From assembly GCF_002453355.1 (NCBI RefSeq), contig NZ_DKGQ01000025.1:1-34077 (forward strand): 34,077 nucleotides of DNA, given 5' to 3'. Of this stretch, positions 16,747 through 23,584 are shown in pieces. The notes below the pieces were generated by a model. The model saw only the letters and a list, made by a program, of their open reading frames with translations, had not been told where the DNA came from and ran no database searches. Origin of the DNA: Psychrobacter sp. UBA6766. Its GTDB lineage: Bacteria; Pseudomonadota; Gammaproteobacteria; Pseudomonadales; Moraxellaceae. The position numbers and the translations under genes were made by a program. Each line of letters starts with the position of its first letter. Position 1 is the first letter of the stretch.

Positions 16747-19700
16747 ATGATGACCATCGCCGGACAACCGTTTCTCACCGATTTTCAGACGCAACAACTC
16801 ATCAATCAGTTTCAGCAAAAAACCGAGCTAAATGTCAATCAAATAAACACTCAGCAAGTTTATGTGCTATCGCGAGAATTGTCTGGTGACGAGCATAAAA
16901 AAGCGCTAGATTTGTTTGCCATTCATGAAGGTATTGACCTCCTAGCCCCAAAAGACAATCAAATACAAGTTATCGTTGGCCCGCGTTTTGGTACGATTTC
17001 GCCATGGGCCAGTAAAGCGACCGATATTTTTAATAACTGCGAAATCGAGATCAATCGCGTCGAGCGCGTCATCGTTTATACGCTAACTATCGCTGGTGAA
17101 ACTCCCTCAACATTGTCTGCTACCGTTGAACAATTATTGTTTGACCGCATGACCCAAAGCTTGGTTTATGATTTAAATGATGTCAGTAAACTGTTTGAAG
17201 ATGAGGCGCCAGCCGCGCTTAATCGCATTGATGTCATCGGTCAAGGTCAAGCGGCGCTTGAGTCGGCCAATAGAGAATTTGGTTTTGCGTTATCGAGCGA
17301 AGATATCGACTATCTCATGAATGCGTACGTTAATGAGCTAAAGCGTAATCCAACTGACGTTGAACTGATGATGTTTGCGCAGGCCAACTCTGAGCATTGC
17401 CGTCATAAGATTTTTAACGCTGAGTGGACGGTTGATGGTGAGGTTCAGCCAAAATCATTGTTTCAGATGATTAAGAATACCTATCAAGCCAATCCACAAG
17501 GTATCTTGTCGGCTTATAAAGACAACGCGGCGGTGATGGCTGGTGCCAAGGGGCTGCGTTATTATCCCGTTCCGACTGACGCGATGGATGTAAATGCTGC
17601 CCATCCTTACGATTTTCATCAAGAAGAAATCGACATCTTAATGAAAGTTGAAACCCATAATCATCCAACGGCGATTGCGCCTTATGCAGGTGCAGCGACA
17701 GGTGCGGGCGGTGAAATTCGTGATGAAGGTGCAACGGGTCGCGGAGGTAAGCCAAAAGCTGGTTTGACAGGCTTTCATGTGTCGCACTTACATATTCCAG
17801 AGCTTAGCGAAAAATGGGAGCAGTCTGGCCAGGTCAACACCCAAGATTATGGTACGCCTGATCGCATGGCAACCAGTCTTGAGATTATGACCGAAGCGCC
17901 ATTAGGTAGTGCCAACTTCTCAAACGAGTTTGGTCGTCCAAATCTATGCGGTTATTTCCGTAGTTTCCAATTGGATACTTCAGCGGCAAAAGATGGTAGC
18001 CAAATGCGCGGTTATCATAAGCCAATCATGTTGGCAGGTGGTTACGGCAATATCAAACGTAACCTCATTGAAAAAAACGCCATTCAACAAGGTGACTTAT
18101 TAATTGTCCTTGGTGGTCCTGCGATGCAAATTGGGTTGGGCGGCGGTGCAGCATCGTCTGTGGATAGTGGCGAGTTAGATGAAGGCTTGGACTTTGCTTC
18201 TGTGCAGCGCGATAACGCCGAAATGGAGCGCCGCTGTCAAGAAGTCATCGATCGCTGCTGGGCGCTGGCCGGCAATGATGTTGACGCAAGCAATGGCGGA
18301 AAAGATGGCAATCCCATCGTGTCGCTACATGATGTTGGCGCCGGCGGTCTATCGAACGCCATGCCAGAGTTGGTCAATGACCACGAAATGGGGGCGCATC
18401 TAAATTTGCGTCGTATTCCATCGCTAGAAGCGGGCATGTCGCCAATGGCGATTTGGTCAAACGAAGCACAAGAGCGTTATGTCCTTGCTATTCGCCCTGA
18501 AAGTAAAGAACAATTCGATGCGATTTGTGCTCGTGAGCGCTGCCCGTACGCCATCTTAGGCGAAGCGACCGAAGTCCGTCAGCTTATCGTTGATGACGAG
18601 CTGCTTGATGAGCAGCCAGTCGATATGCCAATGCAAGTATTACTTGGTGGAACGCCAAAAATGCAGCGCAGCTTTAGTCGTCAAGAGAAAGAATTACCGC
18701 CGCTTGAGCTGAATGACTTTAACTTAACTGAATCTATCAAAGATGTGCTACGTCATCCAACCGTTGCCAGTAAATCATTCTTAGTTAGCATTGGTGACCG
18801 CTCTATTACGGGAATGGTCGTCCGCGATCAATATGTTGGTCGCTATCAAGTGCCTGTCGCTGATTGCGCCGTTACCGCGTCTGGTTTATTAGCGATTGAC
18901 GGTCAGCCAATGAGCGGTGAAGTGATGAGTGTCGGTGAACGAACGCCAGTTGCCCTTATTAATCCAAAAGCCTCTGCGCGTTTGGCCGTCGGTGAAGCGA
19001 TTACCAATATCGCCGGCGCTCGTATTAACCAGTTGTCTGATATCACCATGTCAGCGAACTGGATGGCAGCCTGTGGTGATGATGCGGAAGATGCTGCCCT
19101 TTTTGACGCCGTCCATGCTATCGGCGAAGAACTATGCCCAGCACTGGGTATTGCTATTCCAGTCGGTAAAGACTCGTTATCGATGCGTGCTAACTGGTCG
19201 GATGATAATACTGAGCAAGATAAATCTGTTGTCTCACCAATGAGCCTTGTGATCACTGCTTTTGCTCCTGTCGTCGATGTGGCAAAAACCCTAACGCCTG
19301 AGCTAATCAAAGGTGATAGCGCGTTTTACCGTATTGATTTATCAAAAGGCAAACTGCGCCTTGGCGGTTCAATCTTGGCGCAAACGGCTAGCCAATTGGG
19401 TAATGAATGCCCCGACCTCACTCAGCCAAGCGATTTAATCGATTTCTTTAACTTTATCCAAGCGGGCAACGCCCAAAACGTCATCAGCGCCTATCACGAT
19501 ATTGGTGATGGTGGTCTACTTGCGACTATCGCTGAGATGCAATTTACTAGCCGTCAAGGCATCAAGCTGTCATTGGACGATAAAAACCTACTGGGTCAAT
19601 TATTTAGCGAAGAGCTGGGCGCGGTGATTCAAGTATTGCCAGAAAATGTCGCGGCTCTCATGCAGTTGGCAGAAGAATTTAATGTTAGCGATATGCTAAG

Positions 19701-20739
19701 CCTTGTTGGTCAAAGCACTGAAGAAGACAGTCTTATCATTCAAACGCCGCTACATATGGGTGATGATACCTTGCGCTTTAGCCGAAGCGAGCTGCAACAA
19801 GAGTGGAGTCAGGTCAGCTATCAAATCGCCCGTCGCCGTGACAATCCTGCATGTGTCCAGCAAGAGTATGATTTGATTAGTGACGCCAGCCATCAAGGGC
19901 TTATTGCTGCGCCAAACTTTGACCTCAATCAACGGATAGAGGCGCCCTACTTAAATAGTCGTGAAAGCAAACCAAGAGTCGCCATCCTGCGTGAGCAAGG
20001 CGTCAACGGTCAGACGGAGATGGCAGCAGGCTTTACCCAAGCAGGCTTTGAAGCGGTTGACGTCCATATGAGTGACTTGCTCAGCGGTCGCATCAACCTT
20101 CGTGACTTCGATGGTTTGGTCGCTTGTGGCGGCTTTAGCTATGGTGACGTACTCGGCGCGGGCTCTGGTTGGGCGAACTCTATCTTGTTCCATGACGAAT
20201 TGCGCATGCAGTTTGTGCGCTTCTTTGCCCGTCCAGATACCTTTAGCTTGGGTGTCTGTAACGGCTGTCAGATGATGGCGCAGTTAAAAGACCTCATCCC
20301 AGGCGCGGAGAATTTCCCGCGCTTTATCGCTAATAAATCAGCGCGTTTTGAAGGGCGAACGGTCAATGTCAAAATCGAGCGTACCAAATCGATCTTCTTC
20401 AAAGGTATGCAGGACAGCATCTTGCCAATCGCTGTGGCGCACGGTGAAGGTTATGCCACACTGAACGCCACCGAAATCGACGGCATGGCAAAACATGGTC
20501 AGCTCGCCATGCGCTTTGTCGATAGCCAAGGTCATCCAACCGAGACTTATCCGCTCAATCCAAACGGTTCGCTTGGCGGTGTCACGGGTCTATGTAGCAC
20601 CGACGGTCGCGTCACCCTCATGATGCCGCATCCTGAGCGTAACCTAAAAGCCTATAACCACAGCTGGAAACCAGAAGCGTGGGACGAGGACGGCGCGTGG
20701 ATGCGTATGTTCCGTAATGCCCGAGCTTGGTTGCGTTAA
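16747..20739 (+). CDS. purL: Phosphoribosylformylglycinamidine synthase, large single-chain form
   Basis: PurL converts FGAR, glutamine and ATP to FGAM in de novo purine synthesis. The 1330 residues are the full single-chain form with an N-terminal PurS-like domain, a linker with ANSEHCRHKIFN (about 213-224), two AIRS-like halves (KVETHNHPTAIAPYAGAATG, about 299-318; VSLHDVGAGGLSNAMPEL, about 525-542), and a C-terminal glutaminase with nucleophile C1171 in LGVCNGCQMM and the H1295/E1297 pair in MPHPERN. The last 20 codons (A1311-R1330) are duplicated about 900 bp downstream, beyond a toxin-antitoxin pair. The duplicate differs only by synonymous changes in the final two codons and the stop. 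The present 3' end may therefore be foreign. Confidence 0.98.
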   Translation: MMTIAGQPFLTDFQTQQLINQFQQKTELNVNQINTQQVYVLSRELSGDEHKKALDLFAIHEGIDLLAPKDNQIQVIVGPRFGTISPWASKATDIFNNCEIEINRVERVIVYTLTIAGETPSTLSATVEQLLFDRMTQSLVYDLNDVSKLFEDEAPAALNRIDVIGQGQAALESANREFGFALSSEDIDYLMNAYVNELKRNPTDVELMMFAQANSEHCRHKIFNAEWTVDGEVQPKSLFQMIKNTYQANPQGILSAYKDNAAVMAGAKGLRYYPVPTDAMDVNAAHPYDFHQEEIDILMKVETHNHPTAIAPYAGAATGAGGEIRDEGATGRGGKPKAGLTGFHVSHLHIPELSEKWEQSGQVNTQDYGTPDRMATSLEIMTEAPLGSANFSNEFGRPNLCGYFRSFQLDTSAAKDGSQMRGYHKPIMLAGGYGNIKRNLIEKNAIQQGDLLIVLGGPAMQIGLGGGAASSVDSGELDEGLDFASVQRDNAEMERRCQEVIDRCWALAGNDVDASNGGKDGNPIVSLHDVGAGGLSNAMPELVNDHEMGAHLNLRRIPSLEAGMSPMAIWSNEAQERYVLAIRPESKEQFDAICARERCPYAILGEATEVRQLIVDDELLDEQPVDMPMQVLLGGTPKMQRSFSRQEKELPPLELNDFNLTESIKDVLRHPTVASKSFLVSIGDRSITGMVVRDQYVGRYQVPVADCAVTASGLLAIDGQPMSGEVMSVGERTPVALINPKASARLAVGEAITNIAGARINQLSDITMSANWMAACGDDAEDAALFDAVHAIGEELCPALGIAIPVGKDSLSMRANWSDDNTEQDKSVVSPMSLVITAFAPVVDVAKTLTPELIKGDSAFYRIDLSKGKLRLGGSILAQTASQLGNECPDLTQPSDLIDFFNFIQAGNAQNVISAYHDIGDGGLLATIAEMQFTSRQGIKLSLDDKNLLGQLFSEELGAVIQVLPENVAALMQLAEEFNVSDMLSLVGQSTEEDSLIIQTPLHMGDDTLRFSRSELQQEWSQVSYQIARRRDNPACVQQEYDLISDASHQGLIAAPNFDLNQRIEAPYLNSRESKPRVAILREQGVNGQTEMAAGFTQAGFEAVDVHMSDLLSGRINLRDFDGLVACGGFSYGDVLGAGSGWANSILFHDELRMQFVRFFARPDTFSLGVCNGCQMMAQLKDLIPGAENFPRFIANKSARFEGRTVNVKIERTKSIFFKGMQDSILPIAVAHGEGYATLNATEIDGMAKHGQLAMRFVDSQGHPTETYPLNPNGSLGGVTGLCSTDGRVTLMMPHPERNLKAYNHSWKPEAWDEDGAWMRMFRNARAWLR
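20677..20732 (+). repeat. Direct repeat, proximal copy (purL 3' end)
   Basis: These 56 bp are identical to 21578-21633. They encode A1311 to most of L1329 of PurL. The two copies flank the toxin-antitoxin module like attachment-site or recombination repeats, with a 901-bp period. Confidence 0.95.
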
Positions 20740-20791
20740 GATTGACTAAGCTTGTTTAGATTATTGTTTTAGATAGCTATTTTTTAAAATG

Positions 20792-20820
20792 AAAAGGTGG
20801 GCGTGAAGCTCACCTTTTTT
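20792..20820 (+). terminator. Terminator after purL (proximal copy)
   Basis: AAAAGGTGGGC, a short loop and GCTCACCTTTTTT form a stem with one mismatch and a T run. A near-identical hairpin follows the second purL end at 21668-21696. Confidence 0.85.
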
Positions 20821-20862
20821 ATGTTTGGAATATTTAGCTCAATTAGATTCAGAAAAAATATG

Positions 20863-20891
20863 TAGATAAGTACTTCAATGGCGTATATAAT
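20863..20891 (+). promoter_or_regulatory. Promoter of the toxin-antitoxin operon
   Basis: TAGATA (20863-20868), a 17-bp spacer and a perfect TATAAT (20886-20891) lie 25 bp before the toxin ATG. Modules of this type are usually autorepressed here, but I see no clear operator palindrome. Confidence 0.55.
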
Positions 20892-20916
20892 GAAACGTAA
20901 AGATAAAGGGTACTGA

Positions 20917-21252
20917 ATGTTACATTTTATCGAAACGCCAATATTTACTAAGCAAGTACTGAAACTATTAGATGATGAAGCTTATAAAGAGCTGCAGGAA
21001 AATCCAATTAATAATCCAGAACAAGGTGATTTGATTCAAGGTACAGGAGGCGTTCGAAAAACCAGATGGGCACTTAGCCAAGGTAAGAGTGGCGGCATTC
21101 GGATTATCTATTATTTTGTGAATAGTCAGGGCATATTTTTTATGCTGCTAGCTTATCCGAAGAATGAACAAGCCTCTCTATCAAGCGAAGAGAAGTCTAG
21201 TTTATACAAACTGACTCAACAAATTAAAGAGGTGTATAGCCATGAGCAATGA
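20917..21252 (+). CDS. HigB/RelE-superfamily toxin
   Basis: A 111-residue protein with the small alpha/beta fold pattern of RelE-type mRNA interferases, closest in style to HigB-2 toxins. An early FTKQVLKLLDDEAYKELQ helix is followed by GDLIQGTGGVRKTRWAL, GGIRIIYYFV and FFMLLAYPKNEQ. The family cleaves ribosome-bound mRNA. AAAGGGTACTGA precedes ATG. The toxin comes first and overlaps the antitoxin by 11 bp, the higBA order. The operon is enclosed by the duplicated purL end, so it looks acquired. Catalytic residues vary in the family, and activity is not shown. Confidence 0.85.
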   Translation: MLHFIETPIFTKQVLKLLDDEAYKELQENPINNPEQGDLIQGTGGVRKTRWALSQGKSGGIRIIYYFVNSQGIFFMLLAYPKNEQASLSSEEKSSLYKLTQQIKEVYSHEQ

Positions 21253-21523
21253 ATTTTACGATGATTTGTCTACATCACTCAATCAAGCATTGGCGATTGC
21301 TAAAGGGCAGGCTCAGCCTAGCCGCCAGTTTACCCATGACATGCCCAGTATTAAGGAAATAAGAACTAAGACAGGGCTATCGCAACAGCAGTTTGCCGAT
21401 AAACTTAATATCAGTTCGCGTACCTTACAAAATTGGGAGCAAGGTACCAGAAACCCAACAGGGGCTGCGGTTACATTAATGCGCTTATTGAATAAAAAGC
21501 CTGAGTTAATTGCCGAAGCTTAA
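21242..21523 (+). CDS. HigA-type XRE-family antitoxin
   Basis: A 93-residue antitoxin that should bind and neutralise the upstream toxin and repress the operon. A short N-terminal region (1-35) probably contacts the toxin. A helix-turn-helix follows at about 37-72, with the typical LSQQQFADKLNISSRTLQNW, then EQGTRNPTGAA. AGAGGTGTATAGCC precedes ATG inside the toxin gene, so translation is coupled. Its stop at 21521-21523 is in frame with the duplicated purL tail downstream, which is probably chance. Confidence 0.9.
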   Translation: MSNEFYDDLSTSLNQALAIAKGQAQPSRQFTHDMPSIKEIRTKTGLSQQQFADKLNISSRTLQNWEQGTRNPTGAAVTLMRLLNKKPELIAEA

Positions 21524-21577
21524 TTGATCAAAAATAGCCAATCTTATCTTGGTCACGCACTCGGTGGTATTACGGAT

Positions 21578-21633
21578 GCGTGGGACGAGGACGGCGCGTG
21601 GATGCGTATGTTCCGTAATGCCCGAGCTTGGTT
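21578..21633 (+). repeat. Direct repeat, distal copy (purL 3' end)
   Basis: A 56-bp perfect copy of 20677-20732. It marks the right edge of the insertion carrying the toxin-antitoxin module. Confidence 0.95.
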
Positions 21634-21667
21634 ACGCTAGGATAAGTTGAGTTAGTTTTAGATAATG

Positions 21668-21696
21668 AAAAAGGTGGGCTTAGGCTCACCTTTTTT
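21668..21696 (+). terminator. Terminator copy after the displaced purL end
   Basis: The stem and T run are homologous to 20792-20820 and form the second member of a duplicated terminator. Confidence 0.85.
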
Positions 21697-21714
21697 GTGT
21701 GGGGGGTTTGATTT

Positions 21715-21900
21715 TATGTGGGAGCTATTTCCCGCCTTCCGCTTGTATCTGCCAGTCTGGGCGCGGCGATGGCTACGGTTTGGGTCGTCGCTTGTTTCGC
21801 GTCGCCATCCCAAAACCTAGCTACCGCAACTTGCCCAAATTAGCAGAATACTGTTTCAGTCGGGGCTAGCGGTGACATCGCGTTCTTGCTACCATCTATT
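21715..21900. other. GC-rich patch of unknown origin
   Basis: The base composition rises sharply against the AT-rich flanks. An imperfect inverted repeat is visible: GCGATGGCTACGGTTTGGG (about 21765-21783) against CCCAAAACCTAGCTACCGC (about 21810-21828), 15 of 19 pairing. One plus-strand frame reads SLGAAMATVWVVACFASPSQ before stops, which may be a decayed coding piece. It could be a dispersed repeat or gene debris. I do not recognise it. Confidence 0.4.
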
Positions 21901-21972
21901 GTGGTTTAGTTATTTCATCTTATAAAACCGCGACTTTTACTTTATTGAATTTACGTTATGGATACTATTTGA

Positions 21973-22096
21973 ATGACGAAAATAATCGACTACATAAATG
22001 AATTTCCTCTACCAATGAGCTGTGTACCGCTAACTTTAAAGTCGCTTCTTTCACAAGAGAGTGTCGATATATCAGATAGTAAAATAAATGTAACTA
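21973..22096 (+). pseudogene. 5' fragment of an unknown gene cut by the IS
   Basis: An open frame starting ATG at 21973 encodes MTKIIDYINEFPLPMSCV and about 24 further residues, then runs into the IS left end and stops at 22132-22134 inside it. The composition looks like real coding sequence (IDYINEFPLP). The ribosome-binding site is weak. The remainder of the gene is not found on the other side of the IS, so its 3' part has been lost. Confidence 0.5.
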
Positions 22097-22121
22097 TGAA
22101 CCGCCCCGTGATTGTCGGAGA
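22097..22121 (+). repeat. IS left inverted repeat
   Basis: TGAACCGCCCCG, a 6-bp block that mostly differs from the right end, then TCGGAGA. Confidence 0.9.
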
Positions 22122-22146
22122 CCTAACTTTCTGAGAGAATACGACA

Positions 22147-22455
22147 ATGAAAAGACAAACCTACACTCCTGAGATTAAAGAACGCGCCGTTCGCATGCTG
22201 ATTGAAGCAGCAGGCGACTATCCCTCCACATGGTCAGCTATTCAAGCCATTGCTTCTAAGATTGGCTGCACGCCTGAAACCTTGCGATCGTGGCATAAAA
22301 AGCACATAGATAAAACTATACCAGCTAATGTTCAAGCTCAGGATCAAGCTGCACGTATTAAAGAGCTTGAACGCGAGAATAAAGAGCTTAAGCAAGCTAA
22401 TGAAATTATACGCAAAGCAGCCGCTTTTTTCGCCCAGGCGGAGACGGGCCGCTGA
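22147..22455 (+). CDS. IS3-family transposase OrfA
   Basis: A 102-residue DNA-binding component. The N-terminal helix-turn-helix includes YTPEIKERAVRML and IASKIGCTPETLRSW, followed by a leucine-zipper-like coiled coil (RIKELERENKELKQANEIIRKA, about 70-91). It overlaps the orfB frame, which lies at -1. The slippery heptamer T TTT TTC is at 22425-22431, near the orfA end. The OrfAB fusion formed there would be about 406 residues. Confidence 0.95.
   Translation: MKRQTYTPEIKERAVRMLIEAAGDYPSTWSAIQAIASKIGCTPETLRSWHKKHIDKTIPANVQAQDQAARIKELERENKELKQANEIIRKAAAFFAQAETGR
22425..22431 (+). promoter_or_regulatory. Programmed -1 frameshift site (U UUU UUC)
   Basis: In the orfA frame the bases read gcT TTT TTC, a canonical X XXY YYZ heptamer. 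Slipping by -1 enters the orfB frame, which is open from here to 23366. Confidence 0.75.
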
Positions 22456-22463
22456 CTAAGAAA

Positions 22464-23366
22464 ATGGTTAGGTTTATCGATGAGTATAAATGTCAATACG
22501 GGATCGAGTCAATTTGTAGAGTCCTACCAATTGCCCCATCAACCTATTATCGTGCTAAAGACTTAGAGGACTGTCCTGAGAAGCGCTCATTACGAAGTCA
22601 GCATGACGACTACTATATCAGTAAAATCAAACGTATTTGGCAGGACAGTAAATGCCGTTACGGTGTTCGTAAAGTCTGGCAGCAGATGAAAGCGGACGGG
22701 CTACAGGTTGCTCGTTGCACTGTAGAGCGTTTAATGAGACAGCATGGCTTACAAGGTGTCTGGCGCGGTAAGGGTAAGATTACCACCAACAGCCGTGACG
22801 ACCAGAAGCGTGCTGATGACTTGGTCAATCGCAACTTTAATGCACGTCAACCCAATCAGCTATGGGTGGCGGACTTTACCTATATTAAGACATTGAGCGG
22901 CTGGGTCTATACCGCTTTTATCATTGATGTGTTTGCCCGCGCTATTGTGGGCTGGAAAGTATCTAATCGTATGAACACAGATATGGTGATGGCGGCGTTA
23001 AATCAGGCGATAGCAGATAGGAATAATCCTAAGGATGCCATTCATCACAGTGATCGCGGGGTTCAGTACTTATCCATTCGCTATACTGATAAAATGGCTG
23101 ACTCTGGCGTGATTGCTTCGGTCGGTACAACAGGCGATTCATACGACAATGCCTTGGCTGAAACGGTCAATGGACTCTATAAGTCTGAGGTGATTGAGTA
23201 TCTAAAGGAGAGCTGGACTGGCGTTAATGATGTTGAATTGGCAACCCTTGAATGGGTAGACTGGTTCAACAAGAAGCGTCTACATAGCACGATTGGTTAT
23301 GTGCCACCCTTTGAGTTTGAAAAGCGGTATTATGATAATTTAATCCTGTCAGGTATTGCTGCCTGA
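22464..23366 (+). CDS. IS3-family transposase OrfB (catalytic part)
   Basis: A 300-residue integrase-fold protein. HTH_21-like residues (IWQDSKCRYGVRKVWQQMK, about 58-76) are followed by the rve core with D137 in WVADFTYIKT, D197 in HHSDRGVQY and E233 in YDNALAETVNGLYK, giving DD(35)E. The end has LEWVDWFNKKRLHSTIGYVPP, typical of the family. The ATG used here lies 8 bp after the orfA stop. The active form is probably the OrfAB fusion. No truncation or stop is present. Confidence 0.95.
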   Translation: MVRFIDEYKCQYGIESICRVLPIAPSTYYRAKDLEDCPEKRSLRSQHDDYYISKIKRIWQDSKCRYGVRKVWQQMKADGLQVARCTVERLMRQHGLQGVWRGKGKITTNSRDDQKRADDLVNRNFNARQPNQLWVADFTYIKTLSGWVYTAFIIDVFARAIVGWKVSNRMNTDMVMAALNQAIADRNNPKDAIHHSDRGVQYLSIRYTDKMADSGVIASVGTTGDSYDNALAETVNGLYKSEVIEYLKESWTGVNDVELATLEWVDWFNKKRLHSTIGYVPPFEFEKRYYDNLILSGIAA

Positions 23367-23380
23367 CTCAAATAAAACAC

Positions 23381-23405
23381 TCTCCGATATAGTCGGGGCG
23401 GTTCA
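23381..23405 (-). repeat. IS right inverted repeat
   Basis: Read on the minus strand it begins TGAACCGCCCCG and ends TCGGAGA, matching the left end at 20 of 25 positions. Confidence 0.9.
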
Positions 23406-23482
23406 TACTGCTCCTTTGCCTGATCTTGTTTGGCTTTTTCTACTAAATACTTTTCAAGTTTATATGCTTCAGAATAGCCCAT
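23406..23482 (-). pseudogene. 5' fragment of a small acidic-protein gene cut by the IS
   Basis: A very strong ribosome-binding site (GGAGGATAAACT) precedes ATG at 23482. The frame reads MGYSEAYKLEKYLVEKAK and then QDQAKEQ before entering the IS, where it stops at 23330 after 50 codons. LEKYLVEKAKQDQAKEQ matches LQKYLEEKANQAHEKEQ of the intact 68-residue protein at 26272-26478 (11 of 17), so this is a truncated paralog. It begins only about 30 bp beyond the tdh terminator. Confidence 0.75.
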
Positions 23483-23512
23483 AGTTTATCCTCCCTATGA
23501 TTTTTACCATAT

Positions 23513-23542
23513 AAAAAACGGCACTGAAATCAGCACCGTTTT
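23513..23542 (-). terminator. Terminator of kbl-tdh
   Basis: AAAACGG and CCGTTTT form the outer stem, CTG and CAG an inner one, and the minus strand then has six T residues. It lies about 40 bp past the tdh stop. Confidence 0.8.
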
Positions 23543-23584
23543 ATAAGTCGTCACAATATAAAAGCTAAGCACGAATCAACAAAA

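Larger units (their letters stand above)
21578..21696 (+). pseudogene. Displaced purL 3' end with its terminator
   Basis: The first 56 bp (21578-21633) equal purL 20677-20732. Then TTACGCTAG replaces TTGCGTTAA, so the last two residues stay Leu-Arg and the stop changes. A second terminator (AAAAAGGTGGGC / GCTCACCTTTTTT, 21668-21696) follows. Only synonymous differences mean both ends evolved under selection as real purL ends. Just upstream, a frame reading ALGGITD (21557-21577) may be a further purL remnant matching SLGGVTG, but this is weak. It is not a functional gene. Confidence 0.85.
22097..23405 (+). mobile_element. IS3-family insertion sequence
   Basis: A complete 1309-bp element. The terminal inverted repeats are 25 bp with 20 matches, beginning TGAACCGCCCCG on both ends (22097-22121 and 23381-23405). 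It holds orfA and orfB in the -1 arrangement of IS3-family elements. The transposase has an intact DD(35)E triad, so it may be active. The flanks share no direct repeat beyond TA, so the usual 3-4 bp target duplication is missing. Confidence 0.95.

Noticed and set aside
20917..21523. TA module as part of a prophage or larger integrative element
   Set aside because: No integrase, phage or conjugation gene lies between the two purL ends; the insertion contains only the two TA genes.
22097..23405. Target-site duplication around the IS
   Set aside because: Flanks read CTA on the left and TAC on the right; only TA is shared, too little to call.
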